A DNA stretch of 64,000 nucleotides from Oleiagrimonas citrea (GCF_012395255.1 NZ_JAAZQD010000003.1:558001-622000), one strand, 5' to 3'; shown: positions 23,292-32,318, numbered from the stretch's first letter. Notes: a model not told the origin generated them from the sequence alone. Numbers and translations: made by a program.

Positions 23292-23365
23292 GGCCAGGTG
23301 GCAGAGTGGTTATGCAGCGGCCTGCAAAGCCGTGTACGCCGGTTCGATTCCGACCCTGGCCTCCA
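23292..23365 (+). tRNA. tRNA-Cys (GCA)
   Basis: 74 nt with encoded CCA. Acceptor GGCCAGG/CCTGGCC, anticodon GCA in GGCCTGCAAAGCC, T-arm GGTTCGATTCC. Confidence 0.97.
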
Positions 23366-23399
23366 AGCTCTCGACGCGCTACTGGCGCGTCATCGAAGA

Positions 23400-23421
23400 C
23401 CCCGCCGCGAGCGGGGTTTTT
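23400..23421 (+). terminator. Terminator after tRNA-Cys
   Basis: CCCCGC-CGCGA-GCGGGG followed by TTTTT. Confidence 0.85.
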
Positions 23422-23493
23422 CGTATCCGGGGAAGCCGCGCCACAAGCTACGCGTCGATTGCAGTATGCTCGGCGCTTCGCGTCTCCCTCCGG

Positions 23494-23580
23494 GCCCGGC
23501 TGGCGAAACTGGTATACGCAAGAGACTTAAAATCTCTCGGCCGCAAGGCCATGCGGGTTCGACTCCCGCGCCGGGCACCA
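23494..23580 (+). tRNA. tRNA-Leu (UAA)
   Basis: 87 nt with encoded CCA and a long class II variable arm. Acceptor GCCCGGC/GCCGGGC, anticodon stem AGAGA/TCTCT enclosing CTTAAAA (anticodon TAA). Confidence 0.97.
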
Positions 23581-24025
23581 TTTACTGTGCGGAAGATGTT
23601 CCGGGGCGCAGTGGTCAGTCGTTGGACGATCAGGGGTAGCTCGACGATGAGTCGAAGATCGACGCGGCCTCTCTAGTCCTGACTGCTCCATGCAGCAATT
23701 GCTGTAAGGACAGGAACGAGTCGCTTTACCGGGGTGTTCGCCGGATGGCAGCGCGGTTCAACGCTGAGGGCCAAGCGATGGCCGTCGCATGCCTTCGCCG
23801 TCCGGTTCCAGCGTCGAGTGCGTCCTGCGGTTGAGCGGCTCTTGGGCGCATGCGTGCTCTGGAATCGCTGCCGCATGCGGGGAGTCCAATGAAACCATGC
23901 GTTGATTTGCGTCAGGCGGGCGGGAGTACGACAGTTCTTCACGTCTACCGCCAGGCTATCCATCCAATCGGATGTACTGGTGTGCGACTTCCAGTCTGAG
24001 GCGTCGGTTGTTTGGGGAGCACGAT
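23581..24025. other. Non-coding stretch after the tRNA cluster
   Basis: 445 bases with no supportable gene. Short open frames exist, including 96 codons on the minus strand at 23673-23963, but none has a recognisable start signal, motif or family pattern. Base composition is a little lower in GC than the flanks. The promoter of the small secreted protein must lie near its right end. Confidence 0.5.
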
Positions 24026-24316
24026 ATGCAATGGGCTAGCGCATGCATGACTGTATCGATGGCGATGTTCCTCGCATCGGCTCACGCGGCACCGCCAACG
24101 AGCGATGCGCAGATTCGTCGTGCAATCGTTCGTGCGTCCATTGCGCGTTATCCGGGGCGTTGTCCCTGTCCGTACAGCAGGGATCGGGCAGGGCGGCGCT
24201 GTGGGCGCCGTAGCGCGTATCTGCGTCCCGGCGGCTATGCGCCGCGCTGCTACCCGCAGGATGTTCCTGCGCGCGAAGTGCGTGCCTATCGCAGGAAGGC
24301 TGCGGACAAGAAGTAA
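24026..24316 (+). CDS. Small secreted Cys-Pro-Cys-Pro-Tyr protein, unknown function
   Basis: 96 aa. The first about 22 residues are a signal peptide (MTVSMAMFLASAHAA), so the mature form of about 74 aa should be exported. The mature part has the pattern SIARYPGRCPCPYSRDRAGRRCG, then SAYLRPGGYAPRCYP with four cysteines in all. I recall similar small exported proteins of unknown function in other bacteria. The cysteines could form two disulfides. ATG 24026 has GGGGAG upstream. It converges on a small minus-strand gene with 12 bases between the stops. Confidence 0.7.
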   Translation: MQWASACMTVSMAMFLASAHAAPPTSDAQIRRAIVRASIARYPGRCPCPYSRDRAGRRCGRRSAYLRPGGYAPRCYPQDVPAREVRAYRRKAADKK

Positions 24317-24328
24317 GTGGGGGTGGAT

Positions 24329-24535
24329 TCACTGTGCCGATGCGGTGGATTCGTCGCGCTGCTCGTGCATGCGGACGATGACCTTGTCACCGCTGCCGCT
24401 GCGTTCCCCGCGAGCGAGGGCCAGAGCCAGACGCACGGCGGAGATGCGATCGGCGCATTGCGCCGTGGCGACGGTATCGCGGCGGATGAGCCAGCCCCCG
24501 TCGCTGGGTTCAATCAGATAAATATGCGGTGCCAT
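24329..24535 (-). CDS. Small DUF2188-like protein
   Basis: 68 aa. Layout of a beta-hairpin (HIYLIEPSDGGWLIRRD), a helix (RISAVRLALALARGE) and a final strand (DKVIVRMHE) fits the DUF2188 type of small soluble proteins; the match is weak and by eye. ATG 24535 has a G-rich tract (GGGGGG) upstream. Function unknown. Confidence 0.5.
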   Translation of the reverse strand: MAPHIYLIEPSDGGWLIRRDTVATAQCADRISAVRLALALARGERSGSGDKVIVRMHEQRDESTASAQ

Positions 24536-24860
24536 GTTGCGCGTACCCCCCAGGGAGCGCCCCGTTATCCGCGCATTATCCCTTGCGAGTGGTACCACGC
24601 CTGTCAGGCAATGCCGATACATGTTGTAAGGGCGTGCATGCGTCCAGTTCGGCTGCAGGCGTCATTTTTGCGCATATTCTGACAAATCAGTTGCTTGCGC
24701 AAGTCGTTCGAACCTGTTTCTGGCCTGAAGTTCGCGGCCGTTGTCGATGTACCGTATTCTTGTAGGCGTCGTCTTACAGCGTATGCTTGCATTGCACGGT
24801 GGCGGTCTCTACCGTTTCGCGGGATGCAGATTCCGCATCGTGCAGGGGAGGGTTCCGATC
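24536..24860. promoter_or_regulatory. Leader region of the GacA/UvrY-type gene
   Basis: 325 non-coding bases. The best promoter pair is TTGTAG (24760-24765), 16 bases, TATGCT (24782-24787), giving a leader of about 65 bases. CTTGCGCAAG near 24692 is a perfect 10-bp palindrome that could be an operator. Nothing else recognisable. Confidence 0.35.
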
Positions 24861-25514
24861 GTGATCAAGGTAGTGCTGGTCGACGACCATGAGCTGGTGC
24901 GCACAGGGTTTCGAATGATCCTGCAGCAGCAGTCCGACATGGTCATTGTCGGAGAGGCGAGCACGGCGGAAGACGGGTTGCGTCTGGTGCGCGCCGAGAA
25001 GCCGGATGTCGCCCTGGTCGACGTGCACATGCCGGGCATGAGCGGTGTCGAAATGACCGAGCGCGTGGTCCGCGCCAAGTTGTCGACGCGCATCGTGGTG
25101 TTGACAGTAGTCGAGGATGTGCGTTTTCCCCGGCGACTTCTCGAAGTGGGCGCGTTGGGATATCTGACCAAGGGCTGCAGTTCCGACGAACTGGTCGCGG
25201 CCGTTAGACAGGTTGCTCAGGGCAAGCGCTATCTGGCGCCGAACATCGCACAGCAGCTCGCGCTGGCCACGCTGGACGGCGAAGGTTCGCCGTTCGATGC
25301 ATTGTCCAGTCGGGAGCTGGAAGTGGCGATGATGCTGGTTCGCGGTCTGCCGCTGACGGTCATTGCCGAACATCTCAGTCTCAGTCCCAAGACCGTCTCG
25401 ACCTACAAGCAGCGCCTGCTGGACAAGTTGAAGGTCGATCACGTGATCAGTCTTGCGCATCTGATGACGGCGCACGGCATCACCGATGCGCGCGCACAGG
25501 CCGGCGTCGAGTAG
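24861..25514 (+). CDS. uvrY: GacA/UvrY-type response regulator
   Basis: 217 aa. Receiver domain 1-120 with the acidic pocket (LVDDHELVRTGFRMIL), phospho-acceptor Asp54 (VDVHMPGMSG) and the conserved Lys in YLTKG. A LuxR-type helix-turn-helix at about 150-210 (LSSRELEVAMML, HLSLSPKTVSTYKQRL). The sequence closely follows UvrY/GacA, the regulator that drives CsrB/RsmZ-type small RNAs under the BarA/GacS kinase. Start GTG 24861 has GGGGAGGG upstream. In enterobacteria uvrY sits just before uvrC; here it is on the other side of the tRNAs. The cognate kinase is not in the window. Confidence 0.88.
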   Translation: MIKVVLVDDHELVRTGFRMILQQQSDMVIVGEASTAEDGLRLVRAEKPDVALVDVHMPGMSGVEMTERVVRAKLSTRIVVLTVVEDVRFPRRLLEVGALGYLTKGCSSDELVAAVRQVAQGKRYLAPNIAQQLALATLDGEGSPFDALSSRELEVAMMLVRGLPLTVIAEHLSLSPKTVSTYKQRLLDKLKVDHVISLAHLMTAHGITDARAQAGVE

Positions 25515-25822
25515 GGCGTCTCGTATTTTTCCGCTTTGCCTCATTATCGAGTTTCTCTGGCAGGTCGGAATGCGACCTTGTGCGGCAGTTCGCAGAATTT
25601 TTTTGTTCAACTTGATCCGGTTTGGCGTGGCCGGTTCGTGAAAACCAATCAAGAATATAATTTAAGATGCTGAATTTATTTGTTTTTATATAAGGGTCTC
25701 GTCGTGAGATTCTTTATCTAGGCCGATGGCACGGTTGTTGCTCCCTCCCGAGGACCGGGCGTTACTCCTTTCCGAACGAAAGGAATGCGTCGGAGTCACA
25801 TCGCGAGAGCAGGGGGCTACCT
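25515..25822. promoter_or_regulatory. AT-rich leader of the diguanylate cyclase gene
   Basis: 308 non-coding bases, strikingly AT-rich near 25600-25705. An exact TATAAT is at 25656-25661 with no good -35. A 7-bp hairpin TCCTTTC-CGAAC-GAAAGGA lies at 25766-25784. I compared the region with the GEMM c-di-GMP riboswitch from memory and saw no match. Confidence 0.4.
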
Positions 25823-26899
25823 TTGTCCTTCGAGATCATCAACAAACGTCAGAATGAACTGCGCTACGTCGAGCAGACGTACCACATGCGCATGCTGGGA
25901 CTCGCTCTGGGCCTGTTCCCGGTCGGCGCGGTGCTGTTTGCGCACCATGCTCCGGTCTGGCAGTGGGTGCTGCTGGCGGTCTATGCATTGCTCTGGCCGC
26001 AGGCGGCCTATCTGATAGCGCGCAGTTCGATCATTCCTGGAAAAACCGAATTCCGCAGCACCCTGGTCGATGCCACGATGGCCGGGCTATGGCTGGCGCT
26101 GATTCATTTCAATGCACTGCCCAGTCTGAGCATGATCATGATCATGGGCATGGCGCTGGTGTCATCGGGTGGCTGGCGACTGATGGTGCCGGGCGTATTT
26201 CTTATGGTGCTCGGCATTCTTCTCGGCATTCTGCTGGACGGGTTTCAATGGTTGCCGCACTCCAGCGACGGGATTGTACTGCTGACCATTCCCTTGCTCG
26301 TGATGTATCCGGTGGCGGTGAGTGCGGCCACCTATCGTCTTGCGCGTCATGTCGGCAGGCAGAATCAGTTGCTGAGTCAGCTGAGCCGCACCGACAGCCT
26401 GACGACATTGCCCAATCGCCATCACTGGCAGCAGGCTCTGACACTGGAGTTCCAGCGTTTCCTGCGCACGCATCGCCCGGCGACGCTGGTCATGCTGGAT
26501 CTGGACGGCTTCAAGCAACTCAACGATACCTACGGTCACACGGTCGGTGACGATGTGTTGCGCCGCGTGGCCGATCTTCTGCACGAAAACAGCCGCAACA
26601 TCGACACGCCCGGTCGTTTCGGCGGCGACGAATTCGGTCTGGTCATGCCGGAAACCGATCGTGATGGCGCGCGCATGCTGATGGAGCGCATCCGACGCGA
26701 GATCGAGCGCGAGGAGTTTGATGTCGATACGTCGCTGCGGGTCACGGTCAGCATCGGCTTGGCCGAGATCACGCGCGTCATGAGTGACCCGATGGACTGG
26801 ATCAAGGCGGCTGACGACGCGCTGTATCTGGCCAAGGAGCAGGGCCGGAACCGGGTCTGCACTGCGCCGTATGCCGCGCCGACGGGGGCGTTGGGCTAG
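25823..26899 (+). CDS. Membrane diguanylate cyclase (MASE2-GGDEF)
   Basis: 358 aa. Residues about 15-180 contain an N-terminal MASE2-like membrane domain with several hydrophobic segments. Residues 190-350 are a GGDEF domain with an intact active site (RFGGDEFGLV) and an intact inhibitory RxxD site five residues before it (RNID). It should make cyclic di-GMP and be product-inhibited, as for AdrA/DgcC-type enzymes. The start appears to be TTG 25823: AGGGGG is well placed before it and the frame matches the MASE2 lead-in; the next ATG (25886) would remove conserved residues. Confidence 0.87.
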   Translation: MSFEIINKRQNELRYVEQTYHMRMLGLALGLFPVGAVLFAHHAPVWQWVLLAVYALLWPQAAYLIARSSIIPGKTEFRSTLVDATMAGLWLALIHFNALPSLSMIMIMGMALVSSGGWRLMVPGVFLMVLGILLGILLDGFQWLPHSSDGIVLLTIPLLVMYPVAVSAATYRLARHVGRQNQLLSQLSRTDSLTTLPNRHHWQQALTLEFQRFLRTHRPATLVMLDLDGFKQLNDTYGHTVGDDVLRRVADLLHENSRNIDTPGRFGGDEFGLVMPETDRDGARMLMERIRREIEREEFDVDTSLRVTVSIGLAEITRVMSDPMDWIKAADDALYLAKEQGRNRVCTAPYAAPTGALG

Positions 26900-26980
26900 T
26901 GCGATATGCGGCTCGGCATGCGCGACCCGGTCGCGGTGCCGTATAGTCGGCGACTTTCCGCATAAGGCGAATGTCTGCCC

Positions 26981-27592
26981 ATGATCGTCACCGTGCTTCT
27001 CATCGTCGCCACTTGCGTGGTTTCGTTCTACGCCTTCAAGCGTCAGGGGTTGGCGATGGAGTTGGCCATGTGGCCGCCCGGTGTGCGCGGCAAGCGGCAG
27101 TACTGGCGCTTCCTGACCTACGGCTTCGTGCATGCGGACATGCAGCATCTGCTGTTCAACATGATCACGCTGTTCTTCTTCGGGCGCGCCGTGGAAATAC
27201 TGCTGGGCAGCTACATCGGTCCGTTCGGCTTCGCCTTGTTCTACTTGAGCGCCCTGGTGCTGGCGATCCTTCCCAGCTACCAGCAGCACCGCAACGACCC
27301 GCGCTACATCAGCATCGGCGCTTCGGGCGCGGTGTCGGCGGTCCTGTTCTCGTTCATCCTGTTCCAGCCGTGGTCGATGATCCTCGTGTTCTTCTTCCCG
27401 ATTCCGGCCATCGTCTATGCCGTGCTCTACGTGGGCTTCACGATCTACATGGATCGCCGCGGCGGTGACAACGTGAACCACAGCGCCCATCTTTGGGGCG
27501 CGGCATACGGCGTGCTGGTCACGCTGGCGGTGGCGCCGAATGTGCTCGACACATTCCTGGCACAGTTGTTCCATCCGCACTTCGGCATCTAG
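26981..27592 (+). CDS. Rhomboid family intramembrane serine protease
   Basis: 203 aa, about six transmembrane segments. The catalytic Ser is in ISIGASGAVSA and the His in NHSAHLWGAAYG; the conserved loop FVHADMQHLLFNM is present. It cleaves membrane proteins within or near the membrane; substrate unknown. Its stop (TAG) and that of the convergent dacB share the palindrome CTAG at 27589-27592, so the two genes overlap by four bases. Confidence 0.92.
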   Translation: MIVTVLLIVATCVVSFYAFKRQGLAMELAMWPPGVRGKRQYWRFLTYGFVHADMQHLLFNMITLFFFGRAVEILLGSYIGPFGFALFYLSALVLAILPSYQQHRNDPRYISIGASGAVSAVLFSFILFQPWSMILVFFFPIPAIVYAVLYVGFTIYMDRRGGDNVNHSAHLWGAAYGVLVTLAVAPNVLDTFLAQLFHPHFGI

Positions 27593-29331
27593 GGCGATTT
27601 GCTGTCTTTCCCTGCGGGAACAGCGCTACCTGATGCGCTCGGCGAGGGTAGCGGCACGTTTCCGTATTCGGTGATCAACCGGGCGATCGCATCGATGTCG
27701 CGCGTGGCGCGCCCAGCAGTCGGACGGCCGTCGGTGTTACGTGGGCGCGCGTAATCGTTGAGCATGATCGAGAACGCCAGCGGTTGCCCATTGGCGGAAC
27801 GCACATAGCCGGAGAGTGTGTAGGCGTATCGCAGCGTGCCGGTCTTGGCGTGCAGGTTGCCCGCGGCGGGCGTCCCGCGCATGCGGTAGCGCAGCGTCCC
27901 GTCGACGCCGGCGACCGGCAGCGCCTGCTTCAGGTCGTTCGCGAAACGCTGACGGTCGAGCCAGCGCAGCAGGCGCGTGGTCGCCTCGGGCGTGACGCGG
28001 TCCTTGCGCGAGAGGCCGCTGCCTTCCTCGAAGAACGCGCTGCCGGCGGCGATGCCGGCGTCACGCAGCATGGCACGCATGGCACAGATGCCCCAGTAGG
28101 CGGTCAGCGTCGGCGGATGGCGCTGACCCAGGCAGGTGCCGATCTCGGACTGGTGCTTGCCCGAGGCCATCAGCAGAAGCTGCGCGTAGAGGTTGTCCGA
28201 GTGCTTGAGCATGTGCCGGATCAGCGTGCCCAGCGGTGCCGAACGCACATCGGTGATGCGAACCAGGCCCTTGCCGTGCTCATCCTCGCCGGGGTGCGGC
28301 CAGTGCTGGGTACGGATGCGTCCGGTGAAACGGATGCCGTGCCGGGCCAGCGCATCGGCCAGCAATCCGCCGGCCAGTCGCGCCGGATCGGGGGTGGCGA
28401 GATTGAAGACGCGAGGCTTGCTGCTGGGTGGACGCGCGCCGAATACGTAAAGTCGATTGGAACCGGGAGCACGGTACAGGCCGAGCGGATCGTATTCACC
28501 GGGCGCACTGCGGTGCAGCGTGTTGAGAATGCGTACGTCGGCGGCCAGGGGGTCGACGCTGGCGGTGCAGCAGGCACCGTTGCCGCCCACGCGCAGCGTG
28601 AAGGTATTGCCCTGAACGCTCAGCGCCGACACCGGCGCGGCGAAGCCGCTGAGTAGGTCGCTGGCTTCCCAGCCGGCGCCGAACGGCGGTCCCGCGTAAT
28701 AGGTGTCGTCGGCAATCAGGTCGCCGGTGATGCGTTTCACGCCGCGTGCGGCGAGTACGGTGGCCAGCTTGTCGGCCCAGTCGGTCGGGGTCTGCGTGTC
28801 GGAACCCATGCCCAGACTGGGATCGCCGCGACCGTACAGGATGAGGTTGCCGCGAAGCGTACCGTTGGCCGAGGGCGCCCGTGAGGCATACAGAGATGTG
28901 TGGAACCGGTAGCGAGGCCCCAGCGTGTGCAGGGCCAGCGCAGCGGTATAGAGCTTGGCGTTCGAGGCCGGGATGAAGAGCTTGTCGGCGTTGCGGCGAT
29001 AGAGCGTGCGACCGTCGGAAAGGTCGATGACGTCGATGCCCCAGGTCGCGTGGGCGAATCGCGGCTGAGCAATGTAGGCCCCGATGGCATCGGCCATGCG
29101 CTCTCGAGCGCTGGGCATGGAGGTCGGCGCAGGCATGGCCGGCGCAGCGGCGCTTCGCGGCGACGCGGGGATACTTGCCGCGCGGGCTGGTGCGGCGGTA
29201 GTCGTCGGCGTGCTGGGTGCGGGCGGTGCAGGGCGCGGCGGTTGCCCGCTGCAGGCGGCGAGCAGCAGCGGCGTGCAGACCAGGAGTCGGCCGAGTCGTT
29301 GGATCGTGATGGGGGCGAGTGTGCGAATCAT
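27589..29331 (-). CDS. dacB: D-alanyl-D-alanine carboxypeptidase / endopeptidase (PBP4)
   Basis: 580 aa. Predicted lipoprotein: signal with lipobox LAAC, Cys27 becoming the lipidated N-terminus, followed by a Pro/Thr/Ala-rich tether to about residue 75. Penicillin-binding motifs in order: SNAK (Ser123 nucleophile), SDN, and KTG (HAKTGTL). It trims or cleaves peptidoglycan cross-links in the periplasm. The lipid anchor is unlike E. coli PBP4, which is soluble. Start ATG 29331 was chosen because it gives a standard lipoprotein signal; 29352 is in frame. Downstream of the sirtuin gene by 30 bases. Confidence 0.92.
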   Translation of the reverse strand: MIRTLAPITIQRLGRLLVCTPLLLAACSGQPPRPAPPAPSTPTTTAAPARAASIPASPRSAAAPAMPAPTSMPSARERMADAIGAYIAQPRFAHATWGIDVIDLSDGRTLYRRNADKLFIPASNAKLYTAALALHTLGPRYRFHTSLYASRAPSANGTLRGNLILYGRGDPSLGMGSDTQTPTDWADKLATVLAARGVKRITGDLIADDTYYAGPPFGAGWEASDLLSGFAAPVSALSVQGNTFTLRVGGNGACCTASVDPLAADVRILNTLHRSAPGEYDPLGLYRAPGSNRLYVFGARPPSSKPRVFNLATPDPARLAGGLLADALARHGIRFTGRIRTQHWPHPGEDEHGKGLVRITDVRSAPLGTLIRHMLKHSDNLYAQLLLMASGKHQSEIGTCLGQRHPPTLTAYWGICAMRAMLRDAGIAAGSAFFEEGSGLSRKDRVTPEATTRLLRWLDRQRFANDLKQALPVAGVDGTLRYRMRGTPAAGNLHAKTGTLRYAYTLSGYVRSANGQPLAFSIMLNDYARPRNTDGRPTAGRATRDIDAIARLITEYGNVPLPSPSASGSAVPAGKDSKSP

Positions 29332-29361
29332 GGCGTCCGTGCGGTCTTCCATGCCGTGGGG

Positions 29362-30225
29362 TCAAGTGGGGGCCGCTTCGGTGTCGGGCTCGGCCAGAAA
29401 GGCGAGCGCCTCGTCGCAGCGACAGTCGAGTTTCAGTTCCAGCAGCGGATCGGCCCGGTTGCGGCCCAGGTTGACGGCGGCGATCGGCAGGCCGCGTCGC
29501 GCCGCGGCCGCAGCGAACCGGTATCCGGAATACACCATCAGGGATGAACCAATCACGAGCAGCGCATCGGCGCGTTCGAAATGCTGCATGGCCTGCTGCA
29601 GGCGGTGGCGCGGAACGTTTTCGCCGAAGAACACCACGTCGGGTTTCATTATGCCGCCGCATTGCATGCACGCGGGGATCGAAAACGTGTGGAAGTCGTC
29701 GCGTTCCAGATAGGCGTCGCCATCCGGCGCATGGGTGGCTTCGAGATCAGACCAGGCCGGGTTCTCGCGCTCCAGGCGCTGCTGGTAATCCGTGCGCGCG
29801 ACTACCGCATCGCATTGCAGGCAGCGCACGCGGTCGAGCCGGCCGTGCAGATCGATCACTGCGCGGCTTCCGGCCGCCTGATGCAGGCCGTCGACATTCT
29901 GCGTCACCAGCATCTGCACGCGTCCGGTGCGCTCCAGCATGGTCAGTGCATGGTGTGTGGCGTTGGCGCGGGCGGCGCTGAAATGCCGCCAGCCGATCAT
30001 GCTGCGCGCCCAGTAGCGCGCGCGACCGACCGGCTCGCCGGTGAAGACCTGGTAGGTCATCGGCGGCGGACGTTTCCAGTCCCCTTCCAGATCGCGGTAG
30101 TCGGGAATGCCCGAGTCGGTACTGCACCCGGCGCCGGTCAGGACGAACAGGCGGCGGTGGCGCTCGACGAAGCGGCGCAGGGATTCGCTGGCGGCGGACG
30201 AAGGGGAGGCGGCGACCGCATTCAT
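29362..30225 (-). CDS. Sir2-family NAD-dependent deacylase
   Basis: 287 aa. Rossmann motif GAGCSTDSGIPDYR (residues 31-44), TQNVDGLH, catalytic His in DLHG, and a structural zinc site from two Cys pairs (CLQC, CMQC). The inserted segment and overall pattern resemble class II (SIRT4-like) sirtuins. Target proteins unknown. It heads a likely two-gene unit with dacB and is divergent from the glutathione peroxidase. Confidence 0.92.
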   Translation of the reverse strand: MNAVAASPSSAASESLRRFVERHRRLFVLTGAGCSTDSGIPDYRDLEGDWKRPPPMTYQVFTGEPVGRARYWARSMIGWRHFSAARANATHHALTMLERTGRVQMLVTQNVDGLHQAAGSRAVIDLHGRLDRVRCLQCDAVVARTDYQQRLERENPAWSDLEATHAPDGDAYLERDDFHTFSIPACMQCGGIMKPDVVFFGENVPRHRLQQAMQHFERADALLVIGSSLMVYSGYRFAAAAARRGLPIAAVNLGRNRADPLLELKLDCRCDEALAFLAEPDTEAAPT

Positions 30226-30311
30226 GGTGCAAGCCTAACGCGTTGCCGTGTCATCGCCTACAGCTTCCTGAGGACGATTGTGTCAGGATGCGCCAAACTC
30301 GAGGAGCCGCC

Positions 30312-30800
30312 ATGAACGACACCGTCTACGCTTTCGACGCGCGCGACATCCACGGTGCGGAGCGCCGTCTGGAAGAATGGCGCGGGCAGGTCCTGTTGAT
30401 CGTCAACGTGGCGTCCAAATGCGGATTCACGCCGCAGTACAAGGGGCTCGAAGCCCTGCAGGCGCGCTACGCGGACTGCGGATTCAGCGTGCTCGGCTTT
30501 CCCTGCGACCAATTCGGGCATCAGGAACCCGGCGATGCGCAGGAGATCCTGGACTTCTGCAGTACGACCTACGATGTCAGCTTTCCCTTGTTCGAAAAGA
30601 TCGAGGTCAACGGCGCCAACGCCCATCCGCTCTATGCCTGGCTCCGTGCGGAAGCGCCGGGCGTGCTGGGCAGCGCCGCGATCAAGTGGAATTTCACCAA
30701 GTTCCTGATTGACCGCGAAGGCCGGCCGCTGCGTCGCTACGCGCCGGCGACGACGCCCGAGCGTATCGAGGCGGACCTGCGCGTGCAGTTGGAGGCCTAG
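30312..30800 (+). CDS. Glutathione peroxidase family protein
   Basis: 162 aa thioredoxin fold. The peroxidatic residue is Cys (NVASKCGFTPQYKGLE), with Gln (FPCDQFGHQEPG) and Trp (KWNFTKF) completing the site. It is a Cys-type enzyme that may use thioredoxin rather than glutathione. GAGGAG precedes ATG 30312. Converges on the MATE gene. Confidence 0.93.
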   Translation: MNDTVYAFDARDIHGAERRLEEWRGQVLLIVNVASKCGFTPQYKGLEALQARYADCGFSVLGFPCDQFGHQEPGDAQEILDFCSTTYDVSFPLFEKIEVNGANAHPLYAWLRAEAPGVLGSAAIKWNFTKFLIDREGRPLRRYAPATTPERIEADLRVQLEA

Positions 30801-30806
30801 CCGCGC

Positions 30807-32192
30807 TCAGGCCCGAACCGGTCGCGTCAGCCAGCCGTCCGCAGTGCGGGCGATGCGTCGCGCGACCCAGGCCATGACGCCGCCGCGTACCAGCATGAAG
30901 GCGAGGAACGCGATCCACAGTCCGTGGTTGCCCAGCGGGTGCAAGAGCGTGGCGGCGGCCAGGAACACCAGCGCCGCGACCAGCATCGCATTGCGCATTT
31001 CCGTCGCGCGCGTCGCACCCACGAACAGGCCGTCGAGCAGATAGCCGGGAAATGCGATCAGCGGTAGCACGGCCAGATAGGGTAGGTACGTGTAGGCGAT
31101 TTCGCGCACGGCAGTGATGTCAGTCTGCAGGTCGACGAACAGGTGGCCGCCTAGGGCGAAGACGGCCACGAATAGCAGGCTTCCGATCAGGGACCATCCG
31201 CCCGCCACCACCAGCGCCCGGCGCAGTGTGTCGCGCTGCCGTGCACCGATGGCGTGGCCGGTCACTGACTCGACGGCGTTGGCCAGGCCGTCCAGCGCGA
31301 AGGCTGTCAGCATCAGCCCGTTCAGCAGCAGCGCGTTGGCCGCGACCACTGAGCCTCCCAGGCGCGCGCCCAGCGTGGTCATGGCGAAGAACACGCCTTC
31401 CAGGGCGATGCTGCGCAGCAGAATGTCGCGGTTCACGCCGAGCAGCGGCCGCCAGCAGACCCAGCGCCGCAGTTCGTCCAGATGCAGATGGCCCGGGAAG
31501 CGGCGAAGCTGGCCGGCGATGCGGGTCAGGCCGAGCAGGCAGCCGCTCCATTCGCCGATGACCGAAGCCAGCGCGATGCCGCGCACGCCCCAGCCGAAGC
31601 CGAGCACGAACAGCAGGTTCAAGCCGATGTTCACCAGATTGGTCACGATCAGTATCTGTACCGTCACCCGCGCGTTCTGCGCGCCCAGGAACCAGCCCGC
31701 CAGCGCGTAGCTGGCCAGTGCAGCCGGCAGTCCGGCCAGTCGCACGTGCAGGTAGGCGGCGCCAAGGCCGCGCAGATCCGCCGACGGATCCATCAGCCGC
31801 AGTACGGGCGACAGCAGGGGAGCGGCGGCGAGCAGCAGCAGGCTCGACAGCGCCAGACTCAGCAGCAGGGTCTGCAGGAGGATCCGTCGCAGATCGTCGC
31901 CGTCCTCGCGCCCACTGGCCTGCGCGCTGAATCCGACCGTACCCATGCGCAGGAAGCCGCACAGGAACACCGGCAACTGGTAAATCGCGCCCCCCACAGC
32001 CACGGCCGCCAGCTGACTGGCGTGCGAGAGATGTCCGGCCACGGTGCTGTCGGTCAGCGTCACCAGCGGAACGGTGACGTTGGAAACGATCATGGGAGCG
32101 GCGAGCGCCCAGACACGCCGATGCGTGGGGCGATGCGCCCAGTCGGCGCGAAGGTTCGTCATGGCGGGCAGGTTCGTCGGCGAAGCGGTCAT
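30807..32192 (-). CDS. MATE-family efflux transporter, DinF-like
   Basis: 461 aa, about twelve transmembrane segments in two six-helix halves. The N-terminal pattern WALAAPMIVSNVTVPLVTLTDSTVAGHL is typical of the DinF branch. It exports cationic compounds in exchange for H+ or Na+; substrate unknown. Start ATG 32192 or 32162, both in frame. Divergent from slyD across 126 bases. Confidence 0.9.
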   Translation of the reverse strand: MTASPTNLPAMTNLRADWAHRPTHRRVWALAAPMIVSNVTVPLVTLTDSTVAGHLSHASQLAAVAVGGAIYQLPVFLCGFLRMGTVGFSAQASGREDGDDLRRILLQTLLLSLALSSLLLLAAAPLLSPVLRLMDPSADLRGLGAAYLHVRLAGLPAALASYALAGWFLGAQNARVTVQILIVTNLVNIGLNLLFVLGFGWGVRGIALASVIGEWSGCLLGLTRIAGQLRRFPGHLHLDELRRWVCWRPLLGVNRDILLRSIALEGVFFAMTTLGARLGGSVVAANALLLNGLMLTAFALDGLANAVESVTGHAIGARQRDTLRRALVVAGGWSLIGSLLFVAVFALGGHLFVDLQTDITAVREIAYTYLPYLAVLPLIAFPGYLLDGLFVGATRATEMRNAMLVAALVFLAAATLLHPLGNHGLWIAFLAFMLVRGGVMAWVARRIARTADGWLTRPVRA

Positions 32193-32226
32193 TGTTCCAT
32201 CCGCAGGCGTATTCTGCCCAGCACGT

Positions 32227-32256
32227 TTGCAGTACCGGCCCCGATTCCCTTACGCT
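32227..32256 (+). promoter_or_regulatory. Candidate slyD promoter
   Basis: TTGCAG (32227-32232), 18 bases, TACGCT (32251-32256), upstream of slyD. The spacer is slightly long. Confidence 0.3.
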
Positions 32257-32318
32257 GGGCGGTTCTGGCCGGCGTCTGATGCGTCGGTACCATCCATTCG
32301 CATCAACGAGGTTCATCC

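Noticed and set aside
23673-23963. 96-codon minus-strand open frame after the tRNA cluster
   Set aside because: No ribosome site, no recognisable motif, skewed Arg/Thr/Ser composition. It could be a decayed gene but nothing supports it.
25515-25822. Cyclic di-GMP riboswitch before the diguanylate cyclase
   Set aside because: The conserved GEMM sequence elements are not found; only a simple 7-bp hairpin is present.
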